Part shown: in pieces, positions 47,338 to 57,336 of the stretch | Position numbering within the stretch: the first letter of the stretch is position 1 | Layout: every line of letters starts with the position of its first letter | Origin: Didemnitutus sp047777955 | GTDB lineage: Bacteria; Verrucomicrobiota; Verrucomicrobiia; Opitutales; Opitutaceae | Assembly (NCBI RefSeq): GCF_047777955.1 | Contig: NZ_CP180537.1 | Span: 3,906,001 to 3,970,000, forward strand | Length of the DNA: 64,000 nucleotides | Direction of reading: 5' to 3' | The notes under the pieces: model-generated | Told to the model about the DNA's origin: nothing | The model's input: the letters and a program-made list of their open reading frames with translations, nothing else | The model's database searches: none | Position numbers and translations under genes: made by a program

Positions 47338-50300
47338 ATGGTTCGCCGCCCCGTCGCCCGCCTCCGCCGCGTCCTGATTTTCGCCGCGCTCGCCACGGCG
47401 CTCGCCGCGGCGCCGGTCGATTTCAACCTCCCCGCCCAACCCGCCGCGGACGCGCTGCTGGAGTTCTCGCGCCAGGCCGGGCTCGACGTCCTCTACCCGT
47501 TCGACGAGCTGCGCGCCGTCCGCGCCAACGCCGTCGCCGGCACCCTCGAGCCCGACGACGCGCTCGCCCGCCTCCTCGCCGGCACGGGCTACGCCGCCCG
47601 CCGCTACCGCGGGGACAAATACGTCGTCCGCTCCGCACGGCAGGCGACCGGCTCCCTCACCGGCCGCCTCCTCCTCGCGCACGGCGAGCCCGCCGCCGGC
47701 GTCGCGGTCGCCATCGCCGGCACGCGCCTCGCCGCCGTCACCGACGCCGCGGGCCGGTTCAGCTTCGCCGCGGTGCCGCCGGGCCGGCACCAGCTCTTCG
47801 CCCAGGCCGCCGGCTGGCACCCGCTGCGCATCGACAACGTCGAGGTCGAGGCCGGCCGCATCTCCCAGCTCGAGGAGCAGCGCTTCCAGCCGGTGCGCGA
47901 GCTCGAGACCCTCGAGCCCTACGTCGTGCAGGGCCGCTCCGCGCGCCTGCGCCCGCTCGACGACAGCGCCGCCCTGCTCGGCCCGCGCCGCGCCACCGGC
48001 AATCTCGACCTCCCGCGCGGCGAGAACGACGCCCTCCCCTTCACCATCTACACGCGCGAGCAGATCACCCGCAGCGGCGTCGTGGCGCTGAACGAGTTTC
48101 TCCAGCGCGCCATCCTCGAGGGCGACGCCGCCACCCGTCCGCCCGAGCAGAGCGGCTCGTTCGACCCGAACCAGGGGCTCGCCGGCAGCACCAACCTCAA
48201 GCTCCGCGGCTACGGCGAGAACGAGACCGTCATCCTCATCAACGGCCGCCGCCTGCCCGAGGTGCAGACCAGCATCGGCCCGACCCAGCCCGCCGACGTC
48301 AACTTCATCCCCTCTCGCTCATCCAGCAGGTCGAGGTGCTGCCCGCCTCCGCCTCCGCCATCTACAGCGGCAACCCGGTCGGCGGCGTCATCAACATCGT
48401 GCTGCGCCCCGACGTGAACGCCACCGAGCTCAACGCCACCTACACGAACGCCGCGGCCGGCTACGACGCGGCGCAGACCTCCGTCTCGCTCCAGCACGGC
48501 CAGTCGCTCCTCGACCACCGGCTGCGCCTGCGCCTCAACGCCGTGCGCACCTCGGTCGAGCCGCCGACCGAGGCGGAGCTGGGCTACCGCCGCCGCCACG
48601 ACGCCACCCGCACGATCGCGGACGACTCCTCTATCGCGCCACGCCCAACGTGCGCAGCGCCGACGGCTCGGCGCTGTTCGGCCCCGGCAGCGCCAGCTTC
48701 ACCTCCGTCGCGCCCGGCGCCGACGGCACCGGCGGCCTTGCGGCGTTCCGCGGCCGCGCCGGCGTCTCCCAACGCGACTTCTACGACTCGCCCGCCGGCC
48801 TCTCCGCCTCGCCGCTCACGCTCGACTCGCCCTACGGCCGCCGGCAGCGCCGCGAGGCATTCTTCGGCTCGGTCACCTACGACCCCTGGCCGTGGCTGCA
48901 GCTCGGCCTCGACGCCACGCATTCGCGCACGGTGACGAACCGTGGCCTCGACGTGCTCACCGGCAACCTCACCCTCGCCGCCGGCTCGCCGCTCAACCCC
49001 TTCGGTCGGGACGTGGCCATCACGCTCGTCGAGACCGCCCCCGAGCTCGGCGAAAACTACAGCGAGGCGCGCATCGACTTCACCTCCGCCGTCGGCGGCC
49101 TCCTGCTCCGCCTGCCGCGCGACTGGCGCGTCTCCGCCGACGCGCAGGTCTCGCGCAACATCGTCAAATACCGCGGCCTGTCCGCCGCCAATCCGGATCG
49201 CTGGCAGGCCCTCGTCGACCAGGGCCTCTACAACCCCCTGCGCGACACGCAACGCTTCGCGCCGCCGCCGGCGTTCTACGACTCCGTGCTCGTCTACCGC
49301 GGCGGCCGGGGCCGCTTCGTCACTCTCGGCGACTACCGCACGCTCGACGTCTCCGCACGCGTCTCGAACCAGGAACTCACCCTGCCCACCGGCCGCGCCA
49401 GCATGATCGCGGGCGCCGACTACCGCCGGCTCCAGCTGGCGGATTACCTCGAGGAAAGCCTCTACGCCGACGGCACGCGCGCGGCCGACCCGATCGTCCG
49501 CACCGGCCGCCGGATCGAACGCTACAGCTTCTTCGCCGAGGGGCAGGCCCCCGTCGTGCCGCGCCGCTGGCTGCCGCACTGGCTGCACCAGGTCGAGACC
49601 GACGTCGCCGTCCGCTACATCGCCTCCGACCAGACGAACGAGGTGAACACCGTGCCGACGCTCGGCCTGAAGGCGGATTTCGCCGGCGGCCTGACCTTCC
49701 GCGGCAGCGTGACCTCGTCCAAGCGCTTCCCCGCCCCGCTGCTCAGCCGCGCCAGCGCCCTGCCCGGCGGCCCCGACGGAGGCGGCGTCAACCAGCAGCT
49801 CATCACCGACCCGCGCCGCAACCACGAGGTCTACCTCGCCCAGGTCGTCGACAACGTGAACCTGTTCCTCGCCCCCGAGGACGCCCTCACGCAGACCGCC
49901 GGCCTGATCTTCGAGCGCGGCAACGAGCACCATTTCCGCGCCTCGCTCGACTTCATCGACACGCGCAAGACGAACGAGATGCTGCCGCTCGACGTCGACC
50001 AGACCCTCGCCCTCGAATCGCTCATCCCCGAACGCATCGAGCGTGGCACGCCGGGGCCGGGCGAGACCGTCGGCCGCGTCACGCGCCTCGTCATCGGCAA
50101 CATCAACGCCTCCTCACGCCACTCGCAGAACTGGACGCTCGCCCTCGACTACGCCTGGACCGGGCTCTGCGGCGGCACGCTCGAGACGCGCGCGCGCGTG
50201 CTCTACTACCAGCGCTACGAGCGCCAGGTCTCCGCCACGGCCCCGGTCGTCGACCAGCTCAACCACCCCGACGGCACGGCGCCCGGCCTGCTGCGCTACC

Positions 50301-50638
50301 GCGCGAATTTCGGCGCCGGCTGGTCGAACCGCACCTACGGTTTCGGCTTCGACGGGCAGTATTTCCACTCCCGCCTGCTCCCGCTCGCCGACCGCGCGCT
50401 CCAGGGCGACGATCGGGTCCGCCCCTACTGGCAGTTCGACGCCTACGCCCAGGCGGACCTCATCCGCCTGCTGAAGCTGCGGACGAAACGCTACGGCCTG
50501 CGCGCCCAGGCGCGCGTGAACAACCTCTCCGGCTTCGACTACCCGAAATACGTCAAGGACGACGCCTCCGCCGGCGTGCAACCCTACGGCGACTGGCGCG
50601 GCCGCACCTACTCTCTCTCCGTCACCGCGACCTTCTGA
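47338..50638 (+). CDS. TonB-dependent outer-membrane receptor with N-terminal STN signalling domain (two frame changes)
   Basis: An N-terminal signal peptide (RRVLIFAALATALAAA) is followed by an STN domain (VDFNLPAQPAADALLEFSRQ, DVLYPFDELRAV). A carboxypeptidase-regulatory-like beta domain comes next (TGRLLLAHGEPAAGVAVAI), then the plug (PFTIYTREQITRSGVVALNE, NLKLRGYGENETVILINGRR). The frame changes at C4 48309-48312 (1 to 3) and near 48628-48629 (3 to 2); the barrel continues to a C-terminal aromatic strand ending YSLSVTATF. The repaired length is about 1100 residues. The STN domain and the adjacent FecI/FecR genes show a substrate-sensing transducer. The ligand is unknown; a glycan or siderophore is possible. 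No SusD-like partner is present. Confidence 0.85.
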
Positions 50639-50891
50639 GTCTTCCGCCGGGGAATTTTCTTCCGGCGAGTAGCGGATCGGGGCGATGGCGTTGTCATCTG
50701 CGATGTGCGGCCCGGTGTCATGCACCGGACCGCGGGGCTTTCGGGATCTCCCACTCCCACGCCACGTGCGTTCGGGTCGGCCCAGGCTGGACGTAGGCGG
50801 CGTGGGAGTTGGGTTCGATGCGCCGTTTCTACAACTTTGCACTGGCACCACACGGCCCCGAACACGTAGTCCTTCCCCCCGGGCCGATTGA

Positions 50892-53411
50892 ATGCTGCAT
50901 TCTTTATTCTCCCTCCTCGATACTTACCCTGGGGCCTATTGGGTGCTCGCTTGGCCCACGATGGCGCTCCTTGTCGCGTGGGCGGCTGCCGCCTCCTTTG
51001 GTGATTGTGCCGTCACGCGTAGGGCGACTTGGCGCGGCCCGGTGCTCATCGGACTCGTGCTGCTCGCGTGGCGCTGGCCCTGGCTGCTCGCCGCCTCGGA
51101 ATTCAATCCCGACGAGAGCCAGATCATCGCCGGCGCCATGGCGCTGGCGCACGATCCTGTCTTCTGGCGTTCCGTCGACGGCACAACCTCGGGACCGCTC
51201 AATTACTATCCGCTCGTTCCCATCGCCTGGCTCGACCTGCCGATGGACTTTTTCACCGGACGGCTCGCCGGACTACTGATGGTCGGCGGCGGCTGCGTAG
51301 CGCTCTACCGCGCGCTCGCGCACCTGAGTGACGAGGCGATGGCTCGTATCGGGGTGCTGCCGGTTGTGCTTTTCTTCGCCACTGCCATCGACCCGGATTT
51401 TGTCCACTATTCCTCGGAGCACGTCATCCTGCTCCTCGCACCGATCTCGCTCTGGCTCATTGCGCGCTCCCGCACCTCCGCCCACGGGGGCGCGTGGAAT
51501 CTCCGCGCGGCCGCGGTCGCGGCCGGCGCGATCCCCTGGGCCAAGCTCCAAGGCGTGCCGCTGGCGCTCGTGCTGCTACTGTGGATCGCATGGCTCGCCT
51601 GGGTCTCGGCTGTCTCGATTCGAGGCCGACTGACTGCGCTCGCTGCCGTCACCCTTGCCGGCGCGGCGCCGTCGCTCGCCTTTGCGGGCATCACCGCCGC
51701 CGGCAGCGTGTTCGACATGATGTTGCATCGCTACGTGCTTCAGAACGCGACCTACGTTGACGTCGCGATCAATTTTCCGCCCTCGCTGCCGGGACTACTG
51801 CGCCGTGCCGCGGAATTCGGGCAGTTCCTTGCGCTTGCCCTGTTCTCCCTCCTGATGACGGGGCTCGCCGGGCTGGTGCTGGTCCAGCGACGTCGGTGGC
51901 CGAACGCCATGCTGGGCGTCGCGCTCGTCTGGGTGGCGGCGGCGATCTTCGCCATCGCCTTGCCGCGACGCGAATTCCTCCACTACCTGCTCTTGGCCGT
52001 CGTTCCGCTTGGCTTGATGGCGGCCCTAGCGCTCCGGGAGATCTGCTCTGCCATGGCGCCCGCCTCCCGGCGAACAATGCTGGCGCTGTTTCTTGTCGCC
52101 GGCGTCGCCGTGCCGCTGGCTCGGCGCGCGACGCAGGGTGTGCCCTTTCTCGTCGGCGCCTTGCTCGACCAGTGGCGTTTCCCGTATCACGCAGACGGGG
52201 CAATTTTGCGCAGCCTGCGTCGACCAGGCGACACGCTCGCGATCTGGGGCTGGTCGGCGCGCACCTACATTGAAGCGGGCATGCCACAGGCTACACGCGA
52301 CACCCACACCTTCTGGGCGACCGGCGAGCGAACGAGCGAAGATCCGCACCGCCGGGTCTACCTGGCCGACTTCCTGGCCCACCGTCCGCCCTTCTTCGTC
52401 GATGCCACCGGCGAGGGCGCCTTCTTCTATGACCGACGCGACCGGTTCGGTCACGAGGACTTCCCGGAGCTGGCGGCGGCCGTGCGCCGCGACTATTCCC
52501 CGCTGATCGATCTGGGATATGCGCGCGTCTACATCCGCAACGACCGCCGAGCTGCCGAGCCGCTTACGCCATTGGAAATCGCGACGCTCGCTACCCGCGC
52601 CCGGCGCATCGATCAGCCACCCGAGGTGCCCGCGATGACCCTTGTCGGTGACGCCCACTACGAGATGATCGCCGGACATAACGTCCTCGTGCTGCCCGCG
52701 CCGGCACGGGCTTATGTTCTGCTGGACCCGTCGAGCCGCGCACTCGAACTCCAGGTGGCATTTCACCCTAGGGCGGTGGCCGAGGGCGTCTCCGATGGTG
52801 CGGAAATCGCTCTCGAGCTGGTAGACACGCGGGGCGAACGACGGATCTTCCAAGAGCGCCTCAACTTCGGCGCCGCAACCCGCCTCGAACGTCGAATCAC
52901 GCTGCCGCCCTTCGCCTTTGGCACGCACCTGCAAATCCGCGCCCTGCCCGGACCGGCGGGCAACAATGCCTGGGATTGGCTCTGCATCGAAAATCTGCGC
53001 CCGGTGCGCCGCTCGTTCTACGCGGCGGAGCAATTCCCCCACTTCGACCGCTTGCCCAGCATCGCCGAGTTCGATGCGGCCGAGCTAAGCAGCCGGGATC
53101 GCGGGGTCGCGCTGCGCGCCACCGCCCCCGGCAAAGTCGAGTTCCCCCTCACCGCAACGGACCGTCACTTCACGCTTGCCTTGCGGTCTGCCGGGCCGGG
53201 TGAAGCCGAGTTGATCGTCGAGCGAGTCGACGAGGCCGGCATGGGGGCCATCCTCGCCCGCAGCGCGCTCGCCGGCCTGCCACGACGCAACGGTGCCGCA
53301 CTGATGGACCTCGCCCTACCGGCGAGCACCAGCGGTGATCGCCTGCGCCTTTCTTTTCGCACGCTAACCCGGACTCCCGTGCTGGAATTCGAGCGCGTCA
53401 GTTTCCACTGA
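50892..53411 (+). CDS. Polytopic GT-C-like membrane glycosyltransferase with outer beta domains
   Basis: This intact protein has 839 residues. After an N-terminal helix, the first outer loop reads FNPDESQIIAGAMALAHDPV and FWRSVDGTTSGPLNYY, an NPDE signature like that of GT39-type enzymes. About ten helices follow to residue ~430. The outer part has WGWSARTYIEAGM and VYLADFLAHRPPFFVD, then a beta domain with SDGAEIALELVDTRGE, LPGPAGNN and AWDWLCIENLRP. That is the same C-terminal domain as in the other GT-C proteins, but here it is followed by another ~120 residues of beta structure. The nearest relative in the window is at 54699. The 253 bases upstream (50639-50891) are noncoding and lie after the TonB receptor stop; no clear promoter was seen. 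Confidence 0.75.
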   Translation: MLHSLFSLLDTYPGAYWVLAWPTMALLVAWAAAASFGDCAVTRRATWRGPVLIGLVLLAWRWPWLLAASEFNPDESQIIAGAMALAHDPVFWRSVDGTTSGPLNYYPLVPIAWLDLPMDFFTGRLAGLLMVGGGCVALYRALAHLSDEAMARIGVLPVVLFFATAIDPDFVHYSSEHVILLLAPISLWLIARSRTSAHGGAWNLRAAAVAAGAIPWAKLQGVPLALVLLLWIAWLAWVSAVSIRGRLTALAAVTLAGAAPSLAFAGITAAGSVFDMMLHRYVLQNATYVDVAINFPPSLPGLLRRAAEFGQFLALALFSLLMTGLAGLVLVQRRRWPNAMLGVALVWVAAAIFAIALPRREFLHYLLLAVVPLGLMAALALREICSAMAPASRRTMLALFLVAGVAVPLARRATQGVPFLVGALLDQWRFPYHADGAILRSLRRPGDTLAIWGWSARTYIEAGMPQATRDTHTFWATGERTSEDPHRRVYLADFLAHRPPFFVDATGEGAFFYDRRDRFGHEDFPELAAAVRRDYSPLIDLGYARVYIRNDRRAAEPLTPLEIATLATRARRIDQPPEVPAMTLVGDAHYEMIAGHNVLVLPAPARAYVLLDPSSRALELQVAFHPRAVAEGVSDGAEIALELVDTRGERRIFQERLNFGAATRLERRITLPPFAFGTHLQIRALPGPAGNNAWDWLCIENLRPVRRSFYAAEQFPHFDRLPSIAEFDAAELSSRDRGVALRATAPGKVEFPLTATDRHFTLALRSAGPGEAELIVERVDEAGMGAILARSALAGLPRRNGAALMDLALPASTSGDRLRLSFRTLTRTPVLEFERVSFH

Positions 53412-53515
53412 ATCCTCCGTGAAACCAGCCGTGACGGCGCCGGGTGGCGTGCCGCACGGGATCTCAGCCGAGGTTTCAGCTTCCCCTCGAAATTGCCGGC
53501 TGCTTAGCTCGCGCC

Positions 53516-54589
53516 ATGCGTTTCCTGATCTCCGGTGTGTGCGGGTTCGTCGGCAGCACGATCGCCCGGGCCCTGCTCGCGTCCGGTCGCAACCACAGCA
53601 TCGCGGGCTTCGACAATTTCATCCGTCCCGGCAGCGAGACCAATCGTGCCGAACTCAAGGCGCTCGGGGTGAAACTGTTCCACGCCGATCTCCGCGCGGC
53701 GAGCGATGTCGACGCGTTGCCTGACGCCGACTTTGTCATCGATGCGGCCGCCAATCCCAGCGTTCTCGCCGGCGTCGACGGAAAAACCAGCAGCCGCCAG
53801 CTCGTCGAACACAACCTTGTGGGCACGATCAACCTGCTCGAATACTGCAAGGCGCGGAAAGCGGGTTTCGTCCTGCTCAGCACCAGCCGGGTTTATGCCA
53901 TCGAGCCGCTCGCCGGGCTGCCGGTTGCCGTGCGCGCCGGCGCGTTCGTGCCGGACGCGACGCAGCCGCTGCCCCGCGGCCTCACGGCGGCTGGACTGGA
54001 TGAGACGTTCTCCACCGGCGCGCCGATCTCGCTTTACGGCGCCACCAAGCTCGCCTCCGAGGCGCTGGCGCTGGAATATGGCGAGACCTTCGGTTTTCCG
54101 GTCTTTGTCAATCGCTGCGGCGTGCTCGCCGGCGCTGGCCAGTTCGGTCGCGCGGATCAGGGCATTTTCGCCTACTGGATCAATGCGTGGCGGCGACAGC
54201 GCCCCCTCAAATACCTGGGGTTCGGCGGCCTCGGCCATCAGGTGCGCGACTGCCTGCATCCGCGCGACCTTGTGCCCTTGATCGAAAAACAGACTGCTGC
54301 CGGCCGGATTCCAGCCGCCGATCGGCTGATCAATGTCGCCGGCGGCGCCTCCTCCGCGATGTCGCTCCGGCAGTTGAGCGACTGGTGTGCACGGCGCTTC
54401 GGACCGCACCCGGTGGCGCAAGACGGCACGCCGCGACCGTTCGACATTGCCTGGATCGTGCTCGATTCCGCCAAGGCCCAGCGCATCTGGGGCTGGCAGC
54501 CGGCCGCGACGACGCTCCAAATTCTCGAGGAGATCGCCCGCCATGCGGAGGCCAACGCCGGGTGGCTCGATCTCTCGGCGCCGATCTGA
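53516..54589 (+). CDS. NAD-dependent sugar-nucleotide epimerase, paratose-2-epimerase-like (extended SDR)
   Basis: The 357-residue protein starts at the ATG at 53516 with MRFLISGVCGFVGSTIARAL, the Rossmann motif. STSRVYA and YGATKLASEALALEYG provide the active-site serine/threonine and YxxxK. The stretches NRCGVLAGAGQFGRADQGIF and FGGLGHQVRDCLHPRDL match, as I recall, the CDP-paratose 2-epimerase-like group. It lies between two paralogous membrane transferases, so its product sugar is probably the one they handle or a precursor of it. It is a distant paralogue of the product at 44524 rather than a recent duplicate. The exact substrate is uncertain. Confidence 0.75.
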   Translation: MRFLISGVCGFVGSTIARALLASGRNHSIAGFDNFIRPGSETNRAELKALGVKLFHADLRAASDVDALPDADFVIDAAANPSVLAGVDGKTSSRQLVEHNLVGTINLLEYCKARKAGFVLLSTSRVYAIEPLAGLPVAVRAGAFVPDATQPLPRGLTAAGLDETFSTGAPISLYGATKLASEALALEYGETFGFPVFVNRCGVLAGAGQFGRADQGIFAYWINAWRRQRPLKYLGFGGLGHQVRDCLHPRDLVPLIEKQTAAGRIPAADRLINVAGGASSAMSLRQLSDWCARRFGPHPVAQDGTPRPFDIAWIVLDSAKAQRIWGWQPAATTLQILEEIARHAEANAGWLDLSAPI

Positions 54590-54698
54590 CGGTCCGCGCT
54601 TCAGGGCCATGACGCGCGCGCCGAATGAACGGTAGATTCCCTTTGTTACCCTCCCCCTTCCACCTCTCGCCTTGGCAGGCCTGCGCCTGTCCAACACC

Positions 54699-57269
54699 AT
54701 GATGTCGGCCTGGAGCTGGCTGGACCGCCACCCACAAGCGTATTTGGGGACCGCTTTGCTGCCGGTCATCGCGCTGGTGTGGCATGCGCTGCGCGCCCCG
54801 TCTGGGCCGGAAGCGCCGTCATGGCGCACGCGCTGGGCCTTTCCGCTGCTCGTGCTGCTGGCGCTGGCGGCGCTGCGCTGGCCGCAGCTCATCGCCCATG
54901 AGGAACTCAATCCCGATGAGAGTCAGTTCATCGCGGGCGCCCTCACCCTGCGGCACGATCCGGTCTTCTGGCGCTCAGTGGACGGCATGACGGCCGGGCC
55001 GCTGGCCTCGTTCGCCCTCCTCCCGGTCCTATGGCTGGGGCTCCCGCTGAACTACCTCGCCGCGCGAGTCGTTGCGTTGCTCGCGCTGTGGTTGACGTTC
55101 ACGTTCGGCTACCGGCTGGTGCTGGCACATTATCACCGACGGGCCGCTAGCCTGGGCTCGCTTCCGGCCGTGCTGTTCTTCGCCGCGGTGGGCGATCCGG
55201 ATTTCAACCACTTCTCGTCGGAGATGGTGCCACTGGTGTTGCTTAGCGGGGCAACCCTCGTTCTAGGCCGGCCGGGCGCGCTGACCCGGCCGGCGTTATT
55301 CTGGGGTGGAATGCTCGCCGGCCTGACGCCGTGGGCCAAGCTCCAGTCCGCTCCGATTGGCGCCGTCATCGTAGCGCTTGCCCTCGTCCGGGTGGCGCGC
55401 GAACACATGGCGGGCGACCGGTTGCAGCGCCTTGCGCTCCTTGCGGGCAGCACCCTCGTCCCTGCGGCGGGGGTGCTGGGCGTCGTGTGGGCGGCAGGTC
55501 TCGGCGAGGATTTCTACCGCAGCTACCTCATCCAGAATCTTATCTACGCGAAGCCCGCAACGCTGCGCGCCCTGACCGGGACAAGTCGCTACCTGCACCC
55601 CGATTTTGCCACGATCGGCTACCTCACGGTGCTGACGGGAGCCGTGCTCGCCGCAACCGTCGCGTGGATCGGGTGCCGCCGAAATCGGTCGCCGGACGCT
55701 TGGCGCCTGCTGTCTGCCGCCGGCCTGCTCCTCGCTGCGATCGCCTGCGTGCTGGCGCCAGGCCGGGATTTCCTGCACTACACGCTGCTCCTGCTGCCCC
55801 CGACCCTTCTCCTTCAGGGCGGCGCCATCGGTGCGATCCGCGCTCGGACAGGCAGCGCAGCCACATGGTCCATGCCGGAGTTGTCCGCCGTCGCCGCAAC
55901 GGTGATCGTATTTGTCCTGCACGCGATGCGGCCTCTGCCTCCACTGTGGGGGCGCCTCGCCACCAACGCGCGCTTCCCCATTTCCGAACTCGGCGCGCTG
56001 GTCCGCACCATCACCGTGCACGAACCGACGCTGTCCGTGTGGGGCTGGCAACATCAAGCCTACGTCGAGACGGGGGCCCGGCAGGGCACGCGCAGCGCCT
56101 ACACGTATTGGGAGATCGTGCAGCATCCCCAGCGGGAATACTTCCGCCGCCGCTACCTTGCCGACTTCGCGACGCAACGCCCGGCTGTGTTCCTGGACAT
56201 GGTGGGCGAGTCGACCTTCTACTTCAGCAATCGCGCGGTCAACGGGCACGAAAGCTTCCCCGAATTGGCGCGCCTCGTCGCCCGCGATTATTGTCAGGTC
56301 GCCGAGCTGCGCTACAGCCGCGTCTACGTGCGCCGCGACGTCCTCACGCGCTACGGCATCGCGCAGCGCGAACTCTGGCACGCTTACCTCTCCGGGGCGC
56401 CATCCGACTACCTCGACGGCCCCGAGAACCAAGATCTCAATCGCTTCACCCTTCCCAAGACGACGGTGGAGGGGCGCTTTGTCATGATGATGCGTCCGCC
56501 AGCGCGCGTGGGCTGGACCTTGAGCGGCACGGAGCGTGAGTTGCGGCTGCTTTACGGATACATCCCCGAGGCCGCCCTGCATGCCGAGGGCAACGGCACC
56601 GAATTGATCGTTTCCCTTGTCTCGCCTGACGGTTCAATGCGCCAGCTCACCCGCTTTCTATTTGACCCCGCGCACGAACGCGGTCGCGGCGCCGGTCCGC
56701 GCTCGTTGCGTGTGCTGTTGCCGCCGGGCGAGGTGCGGGGATCAACCCTGCAACTCGAGACCACCCCTGGTCCGGGCAACGAGGAGGCATGGGACTGGCT
56801 CTACGTCACGCGCGTCGGGCTCCTCCACTATGGCGGTTTCCTGCCCCGGCAGTTTCCCGCGTTCAACCGCCCGCCAGACGCCATCGAAGCCCCCTTGGGG
56901 CTCGTGAGCGGCTCCGCGCGCGATCCCGAATTGCTTCTGCACGCCCCCGCCACGCTCCGCTTCAGGCTCGCCGGCCATGAGCGCACGCTCGATTTCACCT
57001 TCGGTTTCCGACGCGGCGCCTTCACTAACGGCGGGCTGACCAACGGCGCGATTTTCCGCGTGCGCGTGAAACGTCCGGGTGTCGCTCCCGCCGAAGTGCT
57101 CTACGAGCGGCTGCTCGACCCTGTGCGCCAAACCGCCGACCGTTCCACCCAGCACGCCACCCTCGATCTGCCCACGCTTCCCGCGGACACGGAACTGGAG
57201 CTGGTTATCGACCCGAACGGCAGCAACGCCTGGGACTGGACTTTTGTCGACAGTCTGCGGCTGGGCTGA
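54699..57269 (+). CDS. Polytopic GT-C-like membrane glycosyltransferase with two NPCBM-like outer domains
   Basis: The frame is open from a TTG at 54672, but the ATG at 54699 (MMSAWSWLDRHPQ) is preferred, giving about 856 residues. It is paralogous to the protein at 50892: LNPDESQFIAGALTLRHDPV and FWRSVDGMTAGPLASF in the first outer loop, FLHYTLLLLPPTLLL in the helices, and WGWQHQAYVETGA outside. Its outer region carries the beta domain twice. The first copy has GNGTELIVSLVSPDGS, TPGPGNEEAWDWLYV; the second has TNGAIFRVRVKRPGV, LLDPVRQTADRS and NAWDWTFVDSLRL at the very end. Intact and without frame changes. Transfer of a lipid-linked sugar to a surface glycan is inferred. Confidence 0.75.
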   Translation: MMSAWSWLDRHPQAYLGTALLPVIALVWHALRAPSGPEAPSWRTRWAFPLLVLLALAALRWPQLIAHEELNPDESQFIAGALTLRHDPVFWRSVDGMTAGPLASFALLPVLWLGLPLNYLAARVVALLALWLTFTFGYRLVLAHYHRRAASLGSLPAVLFFAAVGDPDFNHFSSEMVPLVLLSGATLVLGRPGALTRPALFWGGMLAGLTPWAKLQSAPIGAVIVALALVRVAREHMAGDRLQRLALLAGSTLVPAAGVLGVVWAAGLGEDFYRSYLIQNLIYAKPATLRALTGTSRYLHPDFATIGYLTVLTGAVLAATVAWIGCRRNRSPDAWRLLSAAGLLLAAIACVLAPGRDFLHYTLLLLPPTLLLQGGAIGAIRARTGSAATWSMPELSAVAATVIVFVLHAMRPLPPLWGRLATNARFPISELGALVRTITVHEPTLSVWGWQHQAYVETGARQGTRSAYTYWEIVQHPQREYFRRRYLADFATQRPAVFLDMVGESTFYFSNRAVNGHESFPELARLVARDYCQVAELRYSRVYVRRDVLTRYGIAQRELWHAYLSGAPSDYLDGPENQDLNRFTLPKTTVEGRFVMMMRPPARVGWTLSGTERELRLLYGYIPEAALHAEGNGTELIVSLVSPDGSMRQLTRFLFDPAHERGRGAGPRSLRVLLPPGEVRGSTLQLETTPGPGNEEAWDWLYVTRVGLLHYGGFLPRQFPAFNRPPDAIEAPLGLVSGSARDPELLLHAPATLRFRLAGHERTLDFTFGFRRGAFTNGGLTNGAIFRVRVKRPGVAPAEVLYERLLDPVRQTADRSTQHATLDLPTLPADTELELVIDPNGSNAWDWTFVDSLRLG

Positions 57270-57336
57270 ACGATCCGGCGCCAATGAAAAGCGCACTTGC
57301 CCCCGCAGCGTGATTTCAGGTGAGTTGCCCGTCTGC

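Noticed and set aside
1..50638. Programmed ribosomal frameshifting as the explanation for the many frame changes
   Set aside because: The sites lack a common slippery heptamer or downstream structure, occur several times within one gene and in both directions, and coincide with plain C or G runs.
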